DNA of 64,000 nt, from positions 46,937,168-47,001,167 of the forward strand of contig CM046452.1 of the NCBI GenBank assembly GCA_025506515.1. The letters run 5' to 3'. Shown piece by piece: positions 20,909 through 31,929 of this stretch. The stretch comes from Flaveria trinervia. Its lineage: Eukaryota > Streptophyta > Magnoliopsida > Asterales > Asteraceae. Positions within the stretch are counted from its first letter, which is position 1, and each line of letters opens with the position of its first letter. Both the position numbers and the translations under genes were made by a program. The notes beneath the pieces were generated by a model, which was not told the DNA's origin, did not search any database, and worked only from the letters and a program-made list of their open reading frames with translations.

Positions 20909-23160
20909 GTAATAATAATGATAATAAATAAATAAATAAGTAAATAATGAATAATAATAATAATAAAAATAATTTGTAAAAGTTATTAAAACTAGAAGAT
21001 GGTTATAACTTGGATTAAAAAAGTTAAGGGGCTTTATTGACAATTTAGAAACTTTAAAAATAAGGTTAAGCATAAAATAGCAAAGGTTGAAAGTTACAGG
21101 GACTATTTGCGTAATTTATCAAATGTCCAAAAGGAGTTTCCCCTTTTTCAAACCGTGGATCCGGCAAGGAACTCCGGCGAGGTCCGGCAACCCTCCGGCG
21201 AGCTAAAAACCACTGAAAACAAATCGTTTCAAATACCCAACCGTTCCCACTTGAGCCTAGAACAAGAATCGAATCCGAAACTGTCGTTAATCCACCTGAG
21301 CGTTCATTGTACTGTCGAACCATTCGAAACCGATATACCCTTTAATCATAGAGCCGGTTGTGCATTAAATCTTAATTAAAACCTAATAATTGAACATTAA
21401 CGATCATATACCTTTCCTCAATCAAACCCAACTCTCAATTACACCTGAAACCCACCCATCGCATTATTTTCGATCTCTCCTTAACCGCGAACCTGCAACC
21501 ACTCGAACACCACCTTACGAGCTTTCTAATCTACAATTGATAGAGGGCTTTTTATTATCAAGATTGCTGGAAGCTTTCTGCAAAGTGAATTTGAGTATCA
21601 ACACCATTTGCTATCTGAATCATTCACGACCTGGTCGCGGTTTACTTTCGGGTGTTCATCATAAATCTGTCTCTAATTCGGGTAATTAAACACTTGTAAA
21701 TGCTCGAAATCTCATGAAGAACCAAATCCCCATGGTTACTTCTGCAATTGTTATCGACTTAATGGTCAATTCGAATCAAAATCAAACTAGGGTTCTAAGG
21801 AAATTGAGGATTTCCGTGGTTATTGTATTTTGCTTATTAAAACAGAGTTTTAAACGCGGCTGGAAGCCTGGTTCACTGGTTCGCTCATCACATTTCAACT
21901 AAGAGGTCCCGGGTTCGAACCCGGGCACCCTCTTATTATTTTTAAAATGGCTTTTAGCCTTAATGTTATTTTAGAAAAAAAAATCTATTTCATGTAAAAA
22001 TAATTTTTACAAACTTCTAAACTTTTAAAATCAACAAAATATTTTTGTAAATTTATCCTTATAAAATATTTTAATATATTTTTTTTGTAAAAGTTATAAC
22101 TAGGTATTGTACAAACAAATGGATTTATATAACAATTCGAATTATTAATTATTATTGAGTCTTATGTTTTCTTTGATTAAAGACATATGTTTTGTTGCAC
22201 AAATTATTAACAACGGTTGTTTCTCCTTTAAAATTTTATAATACTTCTCTATTGAATTAAATATATAAATGAGGGTTTACCAAATTGTTTATAAAACCCC
22301 AAAATCCAAAACTTTTGTTCGCGTTAAAACGTTAATTTTATTATTAACTTAAAAATCTTATAAATATACTTGTTTTAGGTGCGTTGTGAAGGTCTATGTT
22401 AAAGCGTTGCTTGTTATTATTCTTATTAATCATCAAATATATATTATTTGATCAAGTGAGTATTTCCATACCCCTTTTTGTTTATTTTCACACTTTGGGG
22501 TGAAACATGTTATCCTATTATCATTACACTTGTACACATTTTTGAGACTTGTAAACGTTATGGCAATTCCTCATGTAAGTTGTGGTTAGTTGGACTTTTT
22601 GTGATTACCATGTAATTGCGCTATATGTACAATCATTAACTATTGCTAGCCCAGTGAAGTCATAGATCTATGGGTAAGACAAGCCTGCTTGGTTGATCCG
22701 AGTACACTTAGCTGATCGTATATACTTTTAACGTTTGAGACTTGTAAAAATTTTGTCGAGGTTTGATTGTTGCATTGTTCATAACATCCCTAATCACTTT
22801 ATTCACTAACTTATGACTTGAATTGCCATCTTTTATATAATCTATGTATTTTAAAACTATGGAATGCTCACCAACATTATTGTTGACCCTTTATTTTTAA
22901 CATGTTTCAGGAAATGCCCAAGTTTGAATATCTACACACTGAAGCTTGCACATCTAGAAATGGACCTAGATTAATAAATAAATTAGAATGAATTGTTACA
23001 TTTTACGTTATGTTTTTATATCCTTTGAGACTTATATTTGTAATGTGACAAATGAAACTTATGTGTGAAATATATTTGGATTATTAATAGCGTTATGTGG
23101 CTATGAACGATCTTAACTCTCACTCCTCGACGTTTTCGCTGTCAAGGTTGGGGTGTGACA
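20656..23160 (+). mobile_element. 3' LTR of gypsy G1
   Basis: 2505 bp, matching the 5' LTR throughout with small indels (for example the T-run near 20750 and the (AAT)n count). It carries the same A/B-box pair at 21869-21879 and 21912-21922 and the same ends TGTAACA...GTGTGACA, followed by the GTTGT duplication at 23161-23165. Confidence 0.95.
21869..21922 (+). promoter_or_regulatory. Pol III-like A box and B box in G1 3' LTR
   Basis: TGGTTCACTGG and GGTTCGAACCC with the same 32-nt spacing as in the 5' LTR; here the T-arm-like hairpin is perfect (CCCGGGTTCGAACCCGGG). Confidence 0.6.
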
Positions 23161-23165
23161 GTTGT

Positions 23166-24222
23166 AACACTTTACTTTACCTTTATCCAGTCCAAACTTT
23201 CCACTGGCTGTATTGCTGGAAAACTTCGTTACTGTCCTCTTATAGAACTTCTTGGCTCTGTGAGTGAGAAGAGCCATTTGCTGGACTATCTCCATGTACT
23301 TCAGGTCATCTAGATGGATACAGTCCAGGTCTTCAAGGGTGCATAGATAGTTGCCTGGGTTTTCATCAGAAGACACAAAGGCATGTGAAGAACTTGTCTC
23401 TTAGAATGGGCTTTATTGAGTATAGCTTTCTCCTGGGGTCTCTAGAAAGGTGATGAAAGGACCCTTTTGTGAGTTATCAGGGTAGCATATAAGATGATTT
23501 CGAGGTTCTATGCTATCCCTTTTAGTCACATGCAGGGCTGAACTCATTTGATTGCTGAAGTTACAGATGAACCTTACATGTTCATCTCCATCTGATATCC
23601 ATCGAGAATACCATACAACTTAGTCAAAGTGAGAGTCTTAAGATTCTTAGTCCTCTTGATAACAACACGATAATGTCTCCATTGCCAAGTAAGAGAGTAC
23701 ATGAATTTCCTTACAATGTCCTTGTTTTCAAGAGTTACTCCAACATCCACTAGTGTCCACAATCTCAACATACCTGAAGTATTTTAAGTCATGGTTTCAC
23801 TAGTTTTAAAGGTGAAATTTTCAAACTACTACTTTAGGAGATCCTTCTTGTTCTCCTTGGCTTCAGTAGAACCCTCATACATTAGTTTTAATGTATTCCA
23901 TAATTGCTTAGCTGTTTTGCATTTCTTGAAACCTTTGTATATAGATTTTGGAAGAGCAGTACGAAGGGCTATCAATTTCTACTCTCTTTCTATCTTCATC
24001 AGAGTAGTTAGCCACAACCTTTGTAATCATACCACCTCTAGCAGCAGTTGAAGAGGTGTTTGGTATGTAAGGTCATGAGACAACAGATTCTCACATCCTG
24101 GAATCTTGAGACTTGATGAAAACTTCCATTCTTTGGCACCAAGTGTCAAAATTTTCAAGAGTGATCAGTGGGAACTTTGTCATGGTTCTAGTTAACATAC
24201 CAACTTTAGTGATAGCTGCCAT
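23166..24222 (-). pseudogene. Copia C2 gag, 5' part
   Basis: Minus strand. The start codon complement is at 24220-24222 (MAAITKVGML), followed by the gag N-terminal phrase PLITLENFDTWCQRMEVFI, then after degraded sequence the UBN2-type capsid region (VTLENKDIVRKFMYSL, TLTKLYGILDGYQMEM at 23771-23574) and the segment DLDCIHLDDLKYMEIVQQMALLTHRAK leading into KVKCYNC at 23161-23190, the first two Cys of the zinc knuckle. Gypsy G1 interrupts it there; the remainder is 12717-11942. Several frameshifts and stops make it non-functional. Confidence 0.85.
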
Positions 24223-24246
24223 TTGAGATGTTAAGTATTTTGTGTG

Positions 24247-27128
24247 TGTCACACCCCCAACCACGGCGGTTTCCCGCGGGGCGTGAACGTCATGGAGACC
24301 ATAGTCATTGATCGACAACTACATGGTTTTGTAAACATACGATTCAAATAAGTTTAAAAATACATAATTGTTTCAGAGTTGAATTGCGAAAGCAGTAGAG
24401 CTAATATAATTGTTTTTAAAACATGAAAAATACAACAATAAATGTCCCAACAGCATGAATGACCCTAAATGCGACGTGGACCAAGCTAGCTTAACTTGAC
24501 GCAAATGTCAAATACTTGAGAAAACATGCATGAAAATATGTCAACATAAAGTTGGTGAGTTCACAGGTTTGAAAGTAATAGTAAACAGTGTAATGGACCA
24601 TAAGTCTTTTCATGATTTGATTGTTGATCATACAATACTACAATATTATATAAGCACCACAACCGAAGCTAGACTGTAACTGTAACAAATTGCCCCTACC
24701 CATGCCTACCGTAAGCATGAGTGTGAACAGGCTAATAATGCACCCGTGTAGACCTCTAGTCAAAATTAGGGTAATTAATCCGGGTGGGGGTAGTCAAACC
24801 CAATAGTACTATTCATGATTACCTCGCTTTGGGAAATAAACTAACGGTCCGATAACAAGGGACTTTACACGATAAGTAAACAACTTATATAACATGTGAA
24901 ATCATTAACAAGTAAATGTGTCCAAGAAAATAGTAATGTGCATGTAATCTCCCCAAATAGAAAAATAAGTAAAATGGGGCCGTGAAACTCACCTGTAATG
25001 CACGTGTGAATTCTAGCATAGTCTATACGTATGATTGGTCTAGAAATATCCTAAACAAAATCACAATATATATATGAGGTCATGATTACTGACCCTAGAT
25101 GGTTATGCATAACTCATCCACAAAGTTAGTTTTGAAAATGTCACTTGACTAGTTAGACACGTTGAGCCGTTAATGTTTTATTTAGATTCTTGTCTTCATA
25201 GTTATCTTCATAAAAACACATAATGTATTGAATGGATTTTATATTAAGTATAATAGTATTATAATTTTCATGTGTATGAGTTTCTTTTCATCAAATACCT
25301 CCAAAAGTGTACTTTATATAAATATGGACATTGGACAGAAACAAGAGAATTTTTAGGTCTGGTTGACATCCTCTTCTCATAGTACAAAGAATTTTTATAA
25401 AACCTTATATTTTTACCACATCTAGATCTATGTCTTAGGTTTCCGAAAAAGTATATATTATAGTATGTAACTAAGTTTAAGTGCCTCGAAATGGGTCATG
25501 AAGCAACAGATGTCAGTGTAGCATTTTTCTGTACATGTCCATGGATTTCACCTTTTTGAGGGGTCAAACCCTACATTAACAAATAGAGCCTATAGTAATT
25601 TTAAACTTAACACCTTAAGCTAAGTTAAAACAGAAGAAAAATCTCCATTTGATTACTTTAAGCATAACTTATGCCTCAATCTTTCTTTCATATCTATTCT
25701 GCCAAAAATTCAGGTTCAACACTTTAATCATGTTTGTACGTTTTGGATAGGTTATACTCATCTAAAAATTTCAAGGTTGGATGAGTTAAAAACTAGACAT
25801 CCTAAAGTTAATGTTAGGCTCAAGAAACTGTTCGTTTGACCATGTTTAGGTCGAGTTATGGTGTCGAAAACACAGAACATGAATCTGCCTGAAATTGTCT
25901 TACATGTTTTGTTACTTTTTAAACTTTGCTAGAGCACTTTTGGATGAGTTAGTGAACATGAACACATCATGGTGATGTATAGAAGATTAGAAACAAGGTG
26001 CTAACCTTAAACAAGCAAGGACAAAAAGATGGTAGTCTTGAAATGCAAGGAAAAAAGAAGACTTGATCTTTTGAACTAAGAACCAACCAAGAAAAGTAGA
26101 GAAGATGTTATAGGATCCTTGGAAGCTTCAAGAGCCACTTGGTCTTCAAAAATGATACTTGATTCATCAATATTTGTAGAATACAAGTTGAAAATGATAT
26201 GAGGTGGTGGAGGTGGCGTCTTGCCGAATTTTTAGAGAGGGAGAGGAGGAGAGGAGATGTTGGGTGGTGGTGGTGTATAATGCACATCTACTTATAAGCC
26301 AAGTCATGCATTAGATCCACCTCTCTTGGTGTCTTGCTAGACATATATGGTCAAATGGATGAAAGATGGAGGTGGTCATTTATGAAAGGGCAACATGATG
26401 TTTTAAACCATGTAAAAGTTGTTACACAAAGATGGTAAGTCTTGAGCTTCACAAAAGACAAGCTTGTCTTGTGAGGATTTGACAAGGGAGAAGAAGAAAA
26501 GGATGTGGGGGGAGGGGATGAGTGGAGGGTTATGGGGGGTGGAAAATGAGTTGATTCTTCAATTTTATGTAGTATTTGGTATTTGGGTGGTATTTGTTGC
26601 GTTATAGTAATTTATATATATTTTAATATTTTTACTCCTTACTTTTTAAAATACATTAAAATTGTATAAGTACTTGTATAATATCATATCATTTAATATT
26701 TATGATATGTTAATGATACATCGTGTATTTAGTATTTGCATTAAAAGGATTCGTTCCGGGTAAAATATCAATTTACGTGATTAGGTTTATTTATAAATTT
26801 GAGTTTTTCCCATGTATTTAATTTGAAATCTAAAATACTTTGAACCAATGGAATATAAAATACTTTGAAATACCTTAAAGTACTTATTAGTACATATATA
26901 TATCAATTATCACATACGTTCGTGTGTGTCGGTTGTATCGCGTGTAAAAATGGTAATTACACCGAATCACCGATGCATGAACTGTAATGCATGAAATTTT
27001 GCAATGTATGAAATTTTTCAATGCATGAAACGACTTCAATATTAGAATTTAATTAAAGATCAAGTACTATAGATGTAATTATAACCAAATCAAGGTCGGG
27101 TATTGACCTGAAATTGCCGGTTGTCACA
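24247..27128 (-). mobile_element. Solo LTR of a gypsy element (in C2 leader)
   Basis: 2882 bp with ends TGTCACACCCCC at 24247 and GGTTGTCACA at 27128 (on the minus strand TGTGACAACCGG...GGGGGTGTGACA), flanked by GTGTG at 24242-24246 and 27129-27133. No PBS, PPT or coding domain lies inside, so I read it as one LTR left after LTR-LTR recombination. It is a different chromovirus LTR family from G1. It split the C2 leader from its gag start codon. Confidence 0.85.
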
Positions 27129-27182
27129 GTGTGTGTGAGGGATCTTAAGATGGTGAGATCTTACTACCAACAGCCTAGAAAG

Positions 27183-27195
27183 CTCTGATACCAAT
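27183..27195 (-). promoter_or_regulatory. Primer-binding site of copia C2
   Basis: CTCTGATACCAAT on the plus strand is the complement of TTGGTATCAGAG, directly inside the 5' LTR end at 27196: an initiator-methionine-tRNA type PBS. Confidence 0.9.
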
Positions 27196-28009
27196 TGCAG
27201 GACCGTTTGAGAGGGTTTGGTCACTTACAACATAACACACAATGAGGAGAGATTGATTATAGATATCAAATGGGGAACTAGAAACCAGTTACAATGATAC
27301 TAAGAAAAAACACAAGTAAATGAGAAACAAAACAAGAACAAAACACACAAGTGTTTGGTTTTCTAAAATGTTGTATATTGCTCTTTAGTTCCTTACAAGT
27401 GTTACAAAGCATACATTAAGATATAAATGACCAGAGATACTTTATATTACATCCTACAACCAACCATACTTTGAAGGCCAGCTGGATACATGATCTAGAC
27501 AACAACAAAATCAATGTATAGTCAAAAGGCAGATTGTCTTTTGACTAATGACTATGACATGTCATAGCTCATATCCTAATATAACAAAAAGGATAAAAGT
27601 ATATAAAGTAGAAAGAAACCATCTCAAGACCTCAATGTACAGTTTATCAAAGGTATGGACTTTTTCACCAACTTGTGAAAGTTGGTGAGTCAAATAGAGT
27701 TGCAACGGAAAGGTGGGCCAACTTTATGGTAAAAGGTACATCATATAAAGCATGTACCTAAAAGTATTCGGAAGAAATCTGTCTTCATAAACTAGCTTCG
27801 GAAGATTTTGTTTCTGAAGCTTTGAAAGATTTCATGTTTGGCTTCGGAAGATATTGGTCTTGGCTTCGGAAGATTTCACACTTAGAATATTTTATAATGC
27901 AAAATGTGAAACTTCCGAATCATTCTACTTTGGCACTTTGTGCATGCATGCATGCAGGACAAACTGTTTGGATATTTTAGATTGCATCACCCTTATATGA
28001 AATCTTACA
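27196..28009 (-). mobile_element. 5' LTR of copia C2
   Basis: 814 bp. On the minus strand it starts TGTAAGATTTCA and ends ACGGTCCTGCA. It aligns along its whole length with the C1 LTRs, is more diverged in its first 150 bp, and has three exact CTTCGGAAG motifs (27796, 27842, 27864) in its promoter half. Confidence 0.9.
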
Positions 28010-28304
28010 AACCGGAATAATGTTGTATCTAAGATCGACCTCCATTTATGTGGGGGATTGTTGGAAGTTTTAGATGTGTGAATGAACGTTTCAAAATTTA
28101 TGGTAAATCCTTTGTCCCACATTAGTGTTAAAACACACACGTCAGTAGTAGCATAGTTCAAAAGTCTATAAACAAGTATTAGCAAGAGCAAATGATCAGT
28201 GAAAAACTTTTACAATTCAACTATCTAGTGTCTCATTCAAATTATATTACAATGAGAGACAATGAAAATGTTATGCCTTAGATTCTAATGACTAAAAAGA
28301 CAGT
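28010..28304 (+). mobile_element. Copia C3 polypurine tract and start of 3' LTR
   Basis: TTATGTGGGGGAT (about 28045-28058) followed by TGTTGGAAGTTTT at 28059 is a copia PPT-LTR junction, and TTTGTCCCACATTAGTG fits the early part of such LTRs. It continues the fossil copia whose RNase H is at 10676-11100, once C2 is removed. Copia C1 inserted at 28305; the rest of this LTR should resume after 43291 but is too eroded for me to trace. Confidence 0.65.
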
Positions 28305-29102
28305 TGTAAAGATTAATGAAGAGGCTGATGCAACCTAAACATCTTAAGTCTATCCTGCATGCTGCACAAGTGCATTAAAGAAGAAGCTTAGGAAGTTTCA
28401 CACATGAAATAGAAAATACTCTAAGTGTGAAATCTTCCGAAGCCAAGACTAATATCTTCCAAAGCCAAACATGAAGTCTTCCGAAGCCTCAGAGACAAAG
28501 TCTTCCGAAGCTTCAAGTTCATGAAGATAGATTTCTTCCGAAGACTTTTAGTAACATGCTTTATCTGATGTATTGTTCCATAAAGCTGGACCCATTTTCC
28601 GCTGCATCTCTACAAGTCACCAACTTACATGAGTTGGTGAAAAGGTCCATACTTTTGGTAACTGTACATTGAGGTCTTGACTCTGTAACTTTCTACTTTA
28701 TGTACTTTATCCTTTTTGTAATAGATAGGATGTGAGCTATGGCATGTCATAGTCACAAGTCAAAAAGTAATCTGCCTTTTGATTCTACAATTGATTTTGT
28801 TTGTGTCTAGTCAATTGTATCTAGCTGTCTTTCAAAGTATAGCTAGCTGTAGGATGAAGTATAAGTATCTCATGTTCTTATATCTTTCTAATATGCTTTG
28901 TAACACTTGTAATAGAACATAGAGAAAGCAATATACTGCATTCTTGAAAACCATACACTTGTATTCTTTGTGTTTTATCTCTTGCATTACTTGTGTTCTT
29001 AGCATCTCAACTTGGTTAATTCAGTTTATTGTTTGATCAAAGTTTAGTTAATCTCCTCTTTGTGTTGTTGTGTTGTAACTTACACCCTTCAACGATCATG
29101 CA
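28305..29102 (+). mobile_element. 5' LTR of copia C1
   Basis: 798 bp, starting TGTAAAGATTAATG and ending ACGATCATGCA. Exact CTTCCGAAG motifs are at 28434, 28478, 28502 and 28535. A degenerate PBS (TTGGTAGCAAAGC, about 29104-29116) follows, altered from the usual TTGGTATCAGAGC. Confidence 0.9.
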
Positions 29103-29187
29103 TTTGGTAGCAAAGCATTTTAGGCTCTTGATATAAGATCTCACCATCTTAAGATCCCTCACACACACAAATACTAAACCTTTCAAA

Positions 29188-31929
29188 TGGCATCCATTCC
29201 AAAACTGATATGAAAACTGGAACCATGAACAAGTCCCCACTGATCACTCTTGATGAGTTTGATACCTGGTGTTTATGAATGAAAGGTTTAATCAAGTCTC
29301 TTGATTCAAGAATGTGGGAATCTATTGAGAATGGACCTTTCATACCTAGCATCCCTTCTGCTACTAGTGCTGGTATGATCCCCAAAGATGTGGCTAACTA
29401 CTTTGATGAAGATAGGAAGAGAGTAGAGATAGATAGAAAAGCCATGACAACCCTTCAAACTGCCCTCCTAACTTTATGTACAGAGATTTCAAGAAGTGCA
29501 AAACAGCCAAGCAGCTGTGGGATGCACTGAAACTGATGTATGAGGGTTCCTCTGAAGCCAAGGAGAACAAGAAGGATCTCCTGAAGCAGCAGTTTGAAAA
29601 CTTCACCTTCAAAGCAGGTGAAACCATGACTCAGCAGTATTTCAGGTATGTTGAGATTGTGGATACCCTAGTGGATGGAGGAGTTTCTCTTGAAAACAGA
29701 GACATTGTAAGGAAGTTCATGTCCTCACTTCCTAGGCAATGGACACACTACTGTTGGTGATCAAAAGAACTGAAAATCTCAAAACTCTTACTCTGACAGA
29801 GTTATATGGGATTCTCAATGGCTACCAGATGGAGATGAACATGCAAGGTTCATCTGGCAACTCCAACAATCAAAGCCCTACATGTGGTTGAAAGGGATAG
29901 CATAGAACCCAAACATCATCTCTTATGCTACCCTGACAATTCACCAAAAGGTCTTTTCATCATCTTCCCAGAGACACCAAGGGAGAACTACACTCAAGGA
30001 AGCCCATTCCAAGAGACAAGCTCTTCTCAAGCTTTTGTGTCTTCTGATGAAAGCTGTGGCAACTCTCTTTTCACTCTTGAAGACCTGGACTGTATCCATC
30101 CAGATGATCCGGAATACATGGAAATAGTCCAGCAGATGGCTCTTCTTACTCGCAGAGCCAAGAAGTTCTACAAGAGGACTGGAAGGAAGTTTCCAAGCAA
30201 TGCAACCAGTGAAAAGTTTGGACTGGACAAAGGCAAAGTCAAGTGTTACAACTGTAACTTGATGGGCCACTTTTCCAGAGAGTGTAAGGCACCTAGAACA
30301 AATGGTGGCCAAACACAATCCAGACCAAACTACACTGACAAAGCTCTCAAGAATGAGAAGTCAAAGCAGTAAGCTGCTGTTGCTGTTGAAGAAGGAGGCT
30401 TTGACTGGAACTTTCAGGTGGAAGATGCTTCTCCAAACCAAGCACTAATGGCAGATCATGATGAAGCCAAGGTATTGGAACATCTCTGTACTCCTGAATG
30501 CATTGCTAAAGTTAACAGATACAGGTCCTACAACTTGGAACTGAGATATGACCTTGAGTCCTTAAACATTTTAAAATCTGATTTTAGAAAGTCTAAAAAT
30601 GATTATAAACTGAAGATAGAGGACATAGAGAAAACCATTTCAGTTCTAAAACATGAACACACAGTTTTTAGGACTCAAATCAAAGATATCATAACCAAGT
30701 TAACTGAGTGCCAGGCTAAGCTTGTGATCAGCAAAGCCTGGGTAGAAAAGAGTGTTCTTGAAGAAGAGACCTTCAAGAACATGATATCCTCATCCCTTCA
30801 CAACAAAGTGTGCTATCAAAACAGGCAAGGACTGGGATCCAATGAGATAGCTCCTCCACACACAATCTTTTCAGTAAGATCTCCTAGGTGTGGAACTTGT
30901 GAAGATGAGCTTCCTCTCATAGATCCTATCAGTGAAGAGGATGAAGAAGAGATAGTGAATCATCCCCCTGAGAAGAGTGAAGAGTAGGATTCCAAGAAGG
31001 GCCACTATCCTTCTAAGGAGAAAAAGAAGACTGTGATGACCAAGTCCATGAGAAAGAACTTGATCAAAAAGAGCAAAAGAAAGGCAAGGAAGGCTCAAGA
31101 GATCAAGGCTACTTTTGACTCTAAGCAGAAACAAGTTTTTATCTTTGCAGGGTTTAAAGTGGTAGGGACTGAAGACATCAACCAAAACTCTTCTGCTAAG
31201 AGTTCTGGTTCTTGTTCAACTCATCACAGTAGCAAGAAGAAGACTAATCTGCTGTGTACCACTGCTGTACAGCCTGGACCATCAAACTCCAAGCACAGTC
31301 CTCAGCCCAAGAGGACTGTCTCAGCATCTGCAAAGATGAAGGTGGAGAAGGGATGTGACCAAAGACAATCCTATTCCAAGGAAAAGGCTCTTGTGAAGAA
31401 GAAGACGAATTGTGTCATGTGTGAAAGTACCACTCACATTGCCAAGGATTGTCCCTTCAATCCTAAAGGTACTATCCATATGACCAAAACAAAGGCTTCA
31501 AAGAGTTCTAAGAAGATTCAAGCTTCGGAAGGAAAACCTGTTTCCTTCGGAAGCTCCAAGTCTAAAAAGAAGGGAAGTGGAAAATTACCCTTGGAAGAGA
31601 AATTGGTCTCGGAAGAAAGGAGTTCTTCCGAAGCACCAAAGTCTGCTGTAGTATCTGCAGAATCTTCCGAAGGTTCAGTCATCAAAACTTCCGAAGTTCC
31701 AAAAGCTTCCGAAGTTTTGAAGGTCAAGTCCAAGACTCCAAAGGTGGTGTGGATGTCTAAGAAAGACCAAGTGACTGAGAATTCTCCATCAACAACAGCT
31801 CAAGATCCTCTTAGAACAACCAAGGATCTATTACTGTTGAATTACCTTCTGCAAATGAGCCCAAGACAAGGAAGGCTTGGGTTTCCAAATGTAACTAATC
31901 TTTCTCTTTGTGCAGGGACAGCTGAAGAC
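29188..31929 (+). pseudogene. gag: Copia C1 gag, long, two zinc knuckles
   Basis: Starts at ATG 29188 with an early stop, then runs in pieces (29281-29530, 29476-29757, 29884-30369, 30418-30987, 31033-31929). In order: PLITLDEFDTWC N-terminus; UBN2-type capsid region (AKQLWDALKLMYEG, LKQQFENFTFKAGE, IVRKFMSSLPRQW); DLDCIHPDDPEYMEIVQQM; zinc knuckle 30244-30285 (CYNCNLMGHFSREC); coiled-coil-like acidic/basic region; second knuckle 31411-31452 (CVMCESTTHIAKDC); then a Ser/Glu-rich tail whose SSE/TSE codons come from six exact CTTCCGAAG/CTTCGGAAG motifs (31523-31714). Unusually long for copia Gag. Inactivated by several stops and frameshifts. Confidence 0.85.
31523..31714 (+). repeat. CTTCCGAAG/CTTCGGAAG cluster inside gag tail
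   Basis: Exact 9-bp motifs at 31523, 31545 (CTTCGGAAG) and 31625, 31664, 31688, 31706 (CTTCCGAAG), within one reading frame, all giving Ser-Glu containing peptides. Confidence 0.85.

Larger units (their letters stand above)
12723..23160 (+). mobile_element. Complete Ty3/gypsy chromovirus G1 (Tekay/Del-like)
   Basis: A 10,438-bp element: LTR 12723-15228, PBS 15232, gag 15906, pol to 20611, PPT 20641-20655, LTR 20656-23160, flanked by GTTGT. Domain order is gag, protease, RT, RNase H, integrase, C-terminal chromodomain-like end, which defines gypsy. Long 2.5-kb LTRs and the C-terminal VEIMDRTLKK...IVKVRW...EFTGERE region point to the Tekay/Del chromovirus clade. It inserted into the zinc-knuckle codons of copia C2 gag. 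The LTRs differ only by scattered substitutions and short indels by eye, so insertion was recent, but pol has a nonsense codon. Confidence 0.95.
11612..28009 (-). mobile_element. Copia C2, internally deleted and twice interrupted
   Basis: The outer ends are TGCAAGACCG at 11612 and TCTTACA at 28009, flanked by AACCG target duplications (11607-11611 and 28010-28014). On the minus strand the order is 5' LTR (28009-27196), PBS, leader, gag, then a jump into the 3' part of the 3' LTR (11941-11612); pol and most of the 3' LTR are gone. Removing the gypsy G1 and the solo LTR nested in it leaves about 3.07 kb. It belongs to the same family as copia C1. It cannot encode its own mobilisation. Confidence 0.9.

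Noticed and set aside
23791..24051. Plus-strand ORF of 86 codons
   Set aside because: It is antisense to copia C2 gag.
24247..27128. A host gene in the 2.9-kb interval
   Set aside because: Ends TGTCACA.../...TGTCACA and the GTGTG duplication show a solo LTR; no frame has recognisable motifs.
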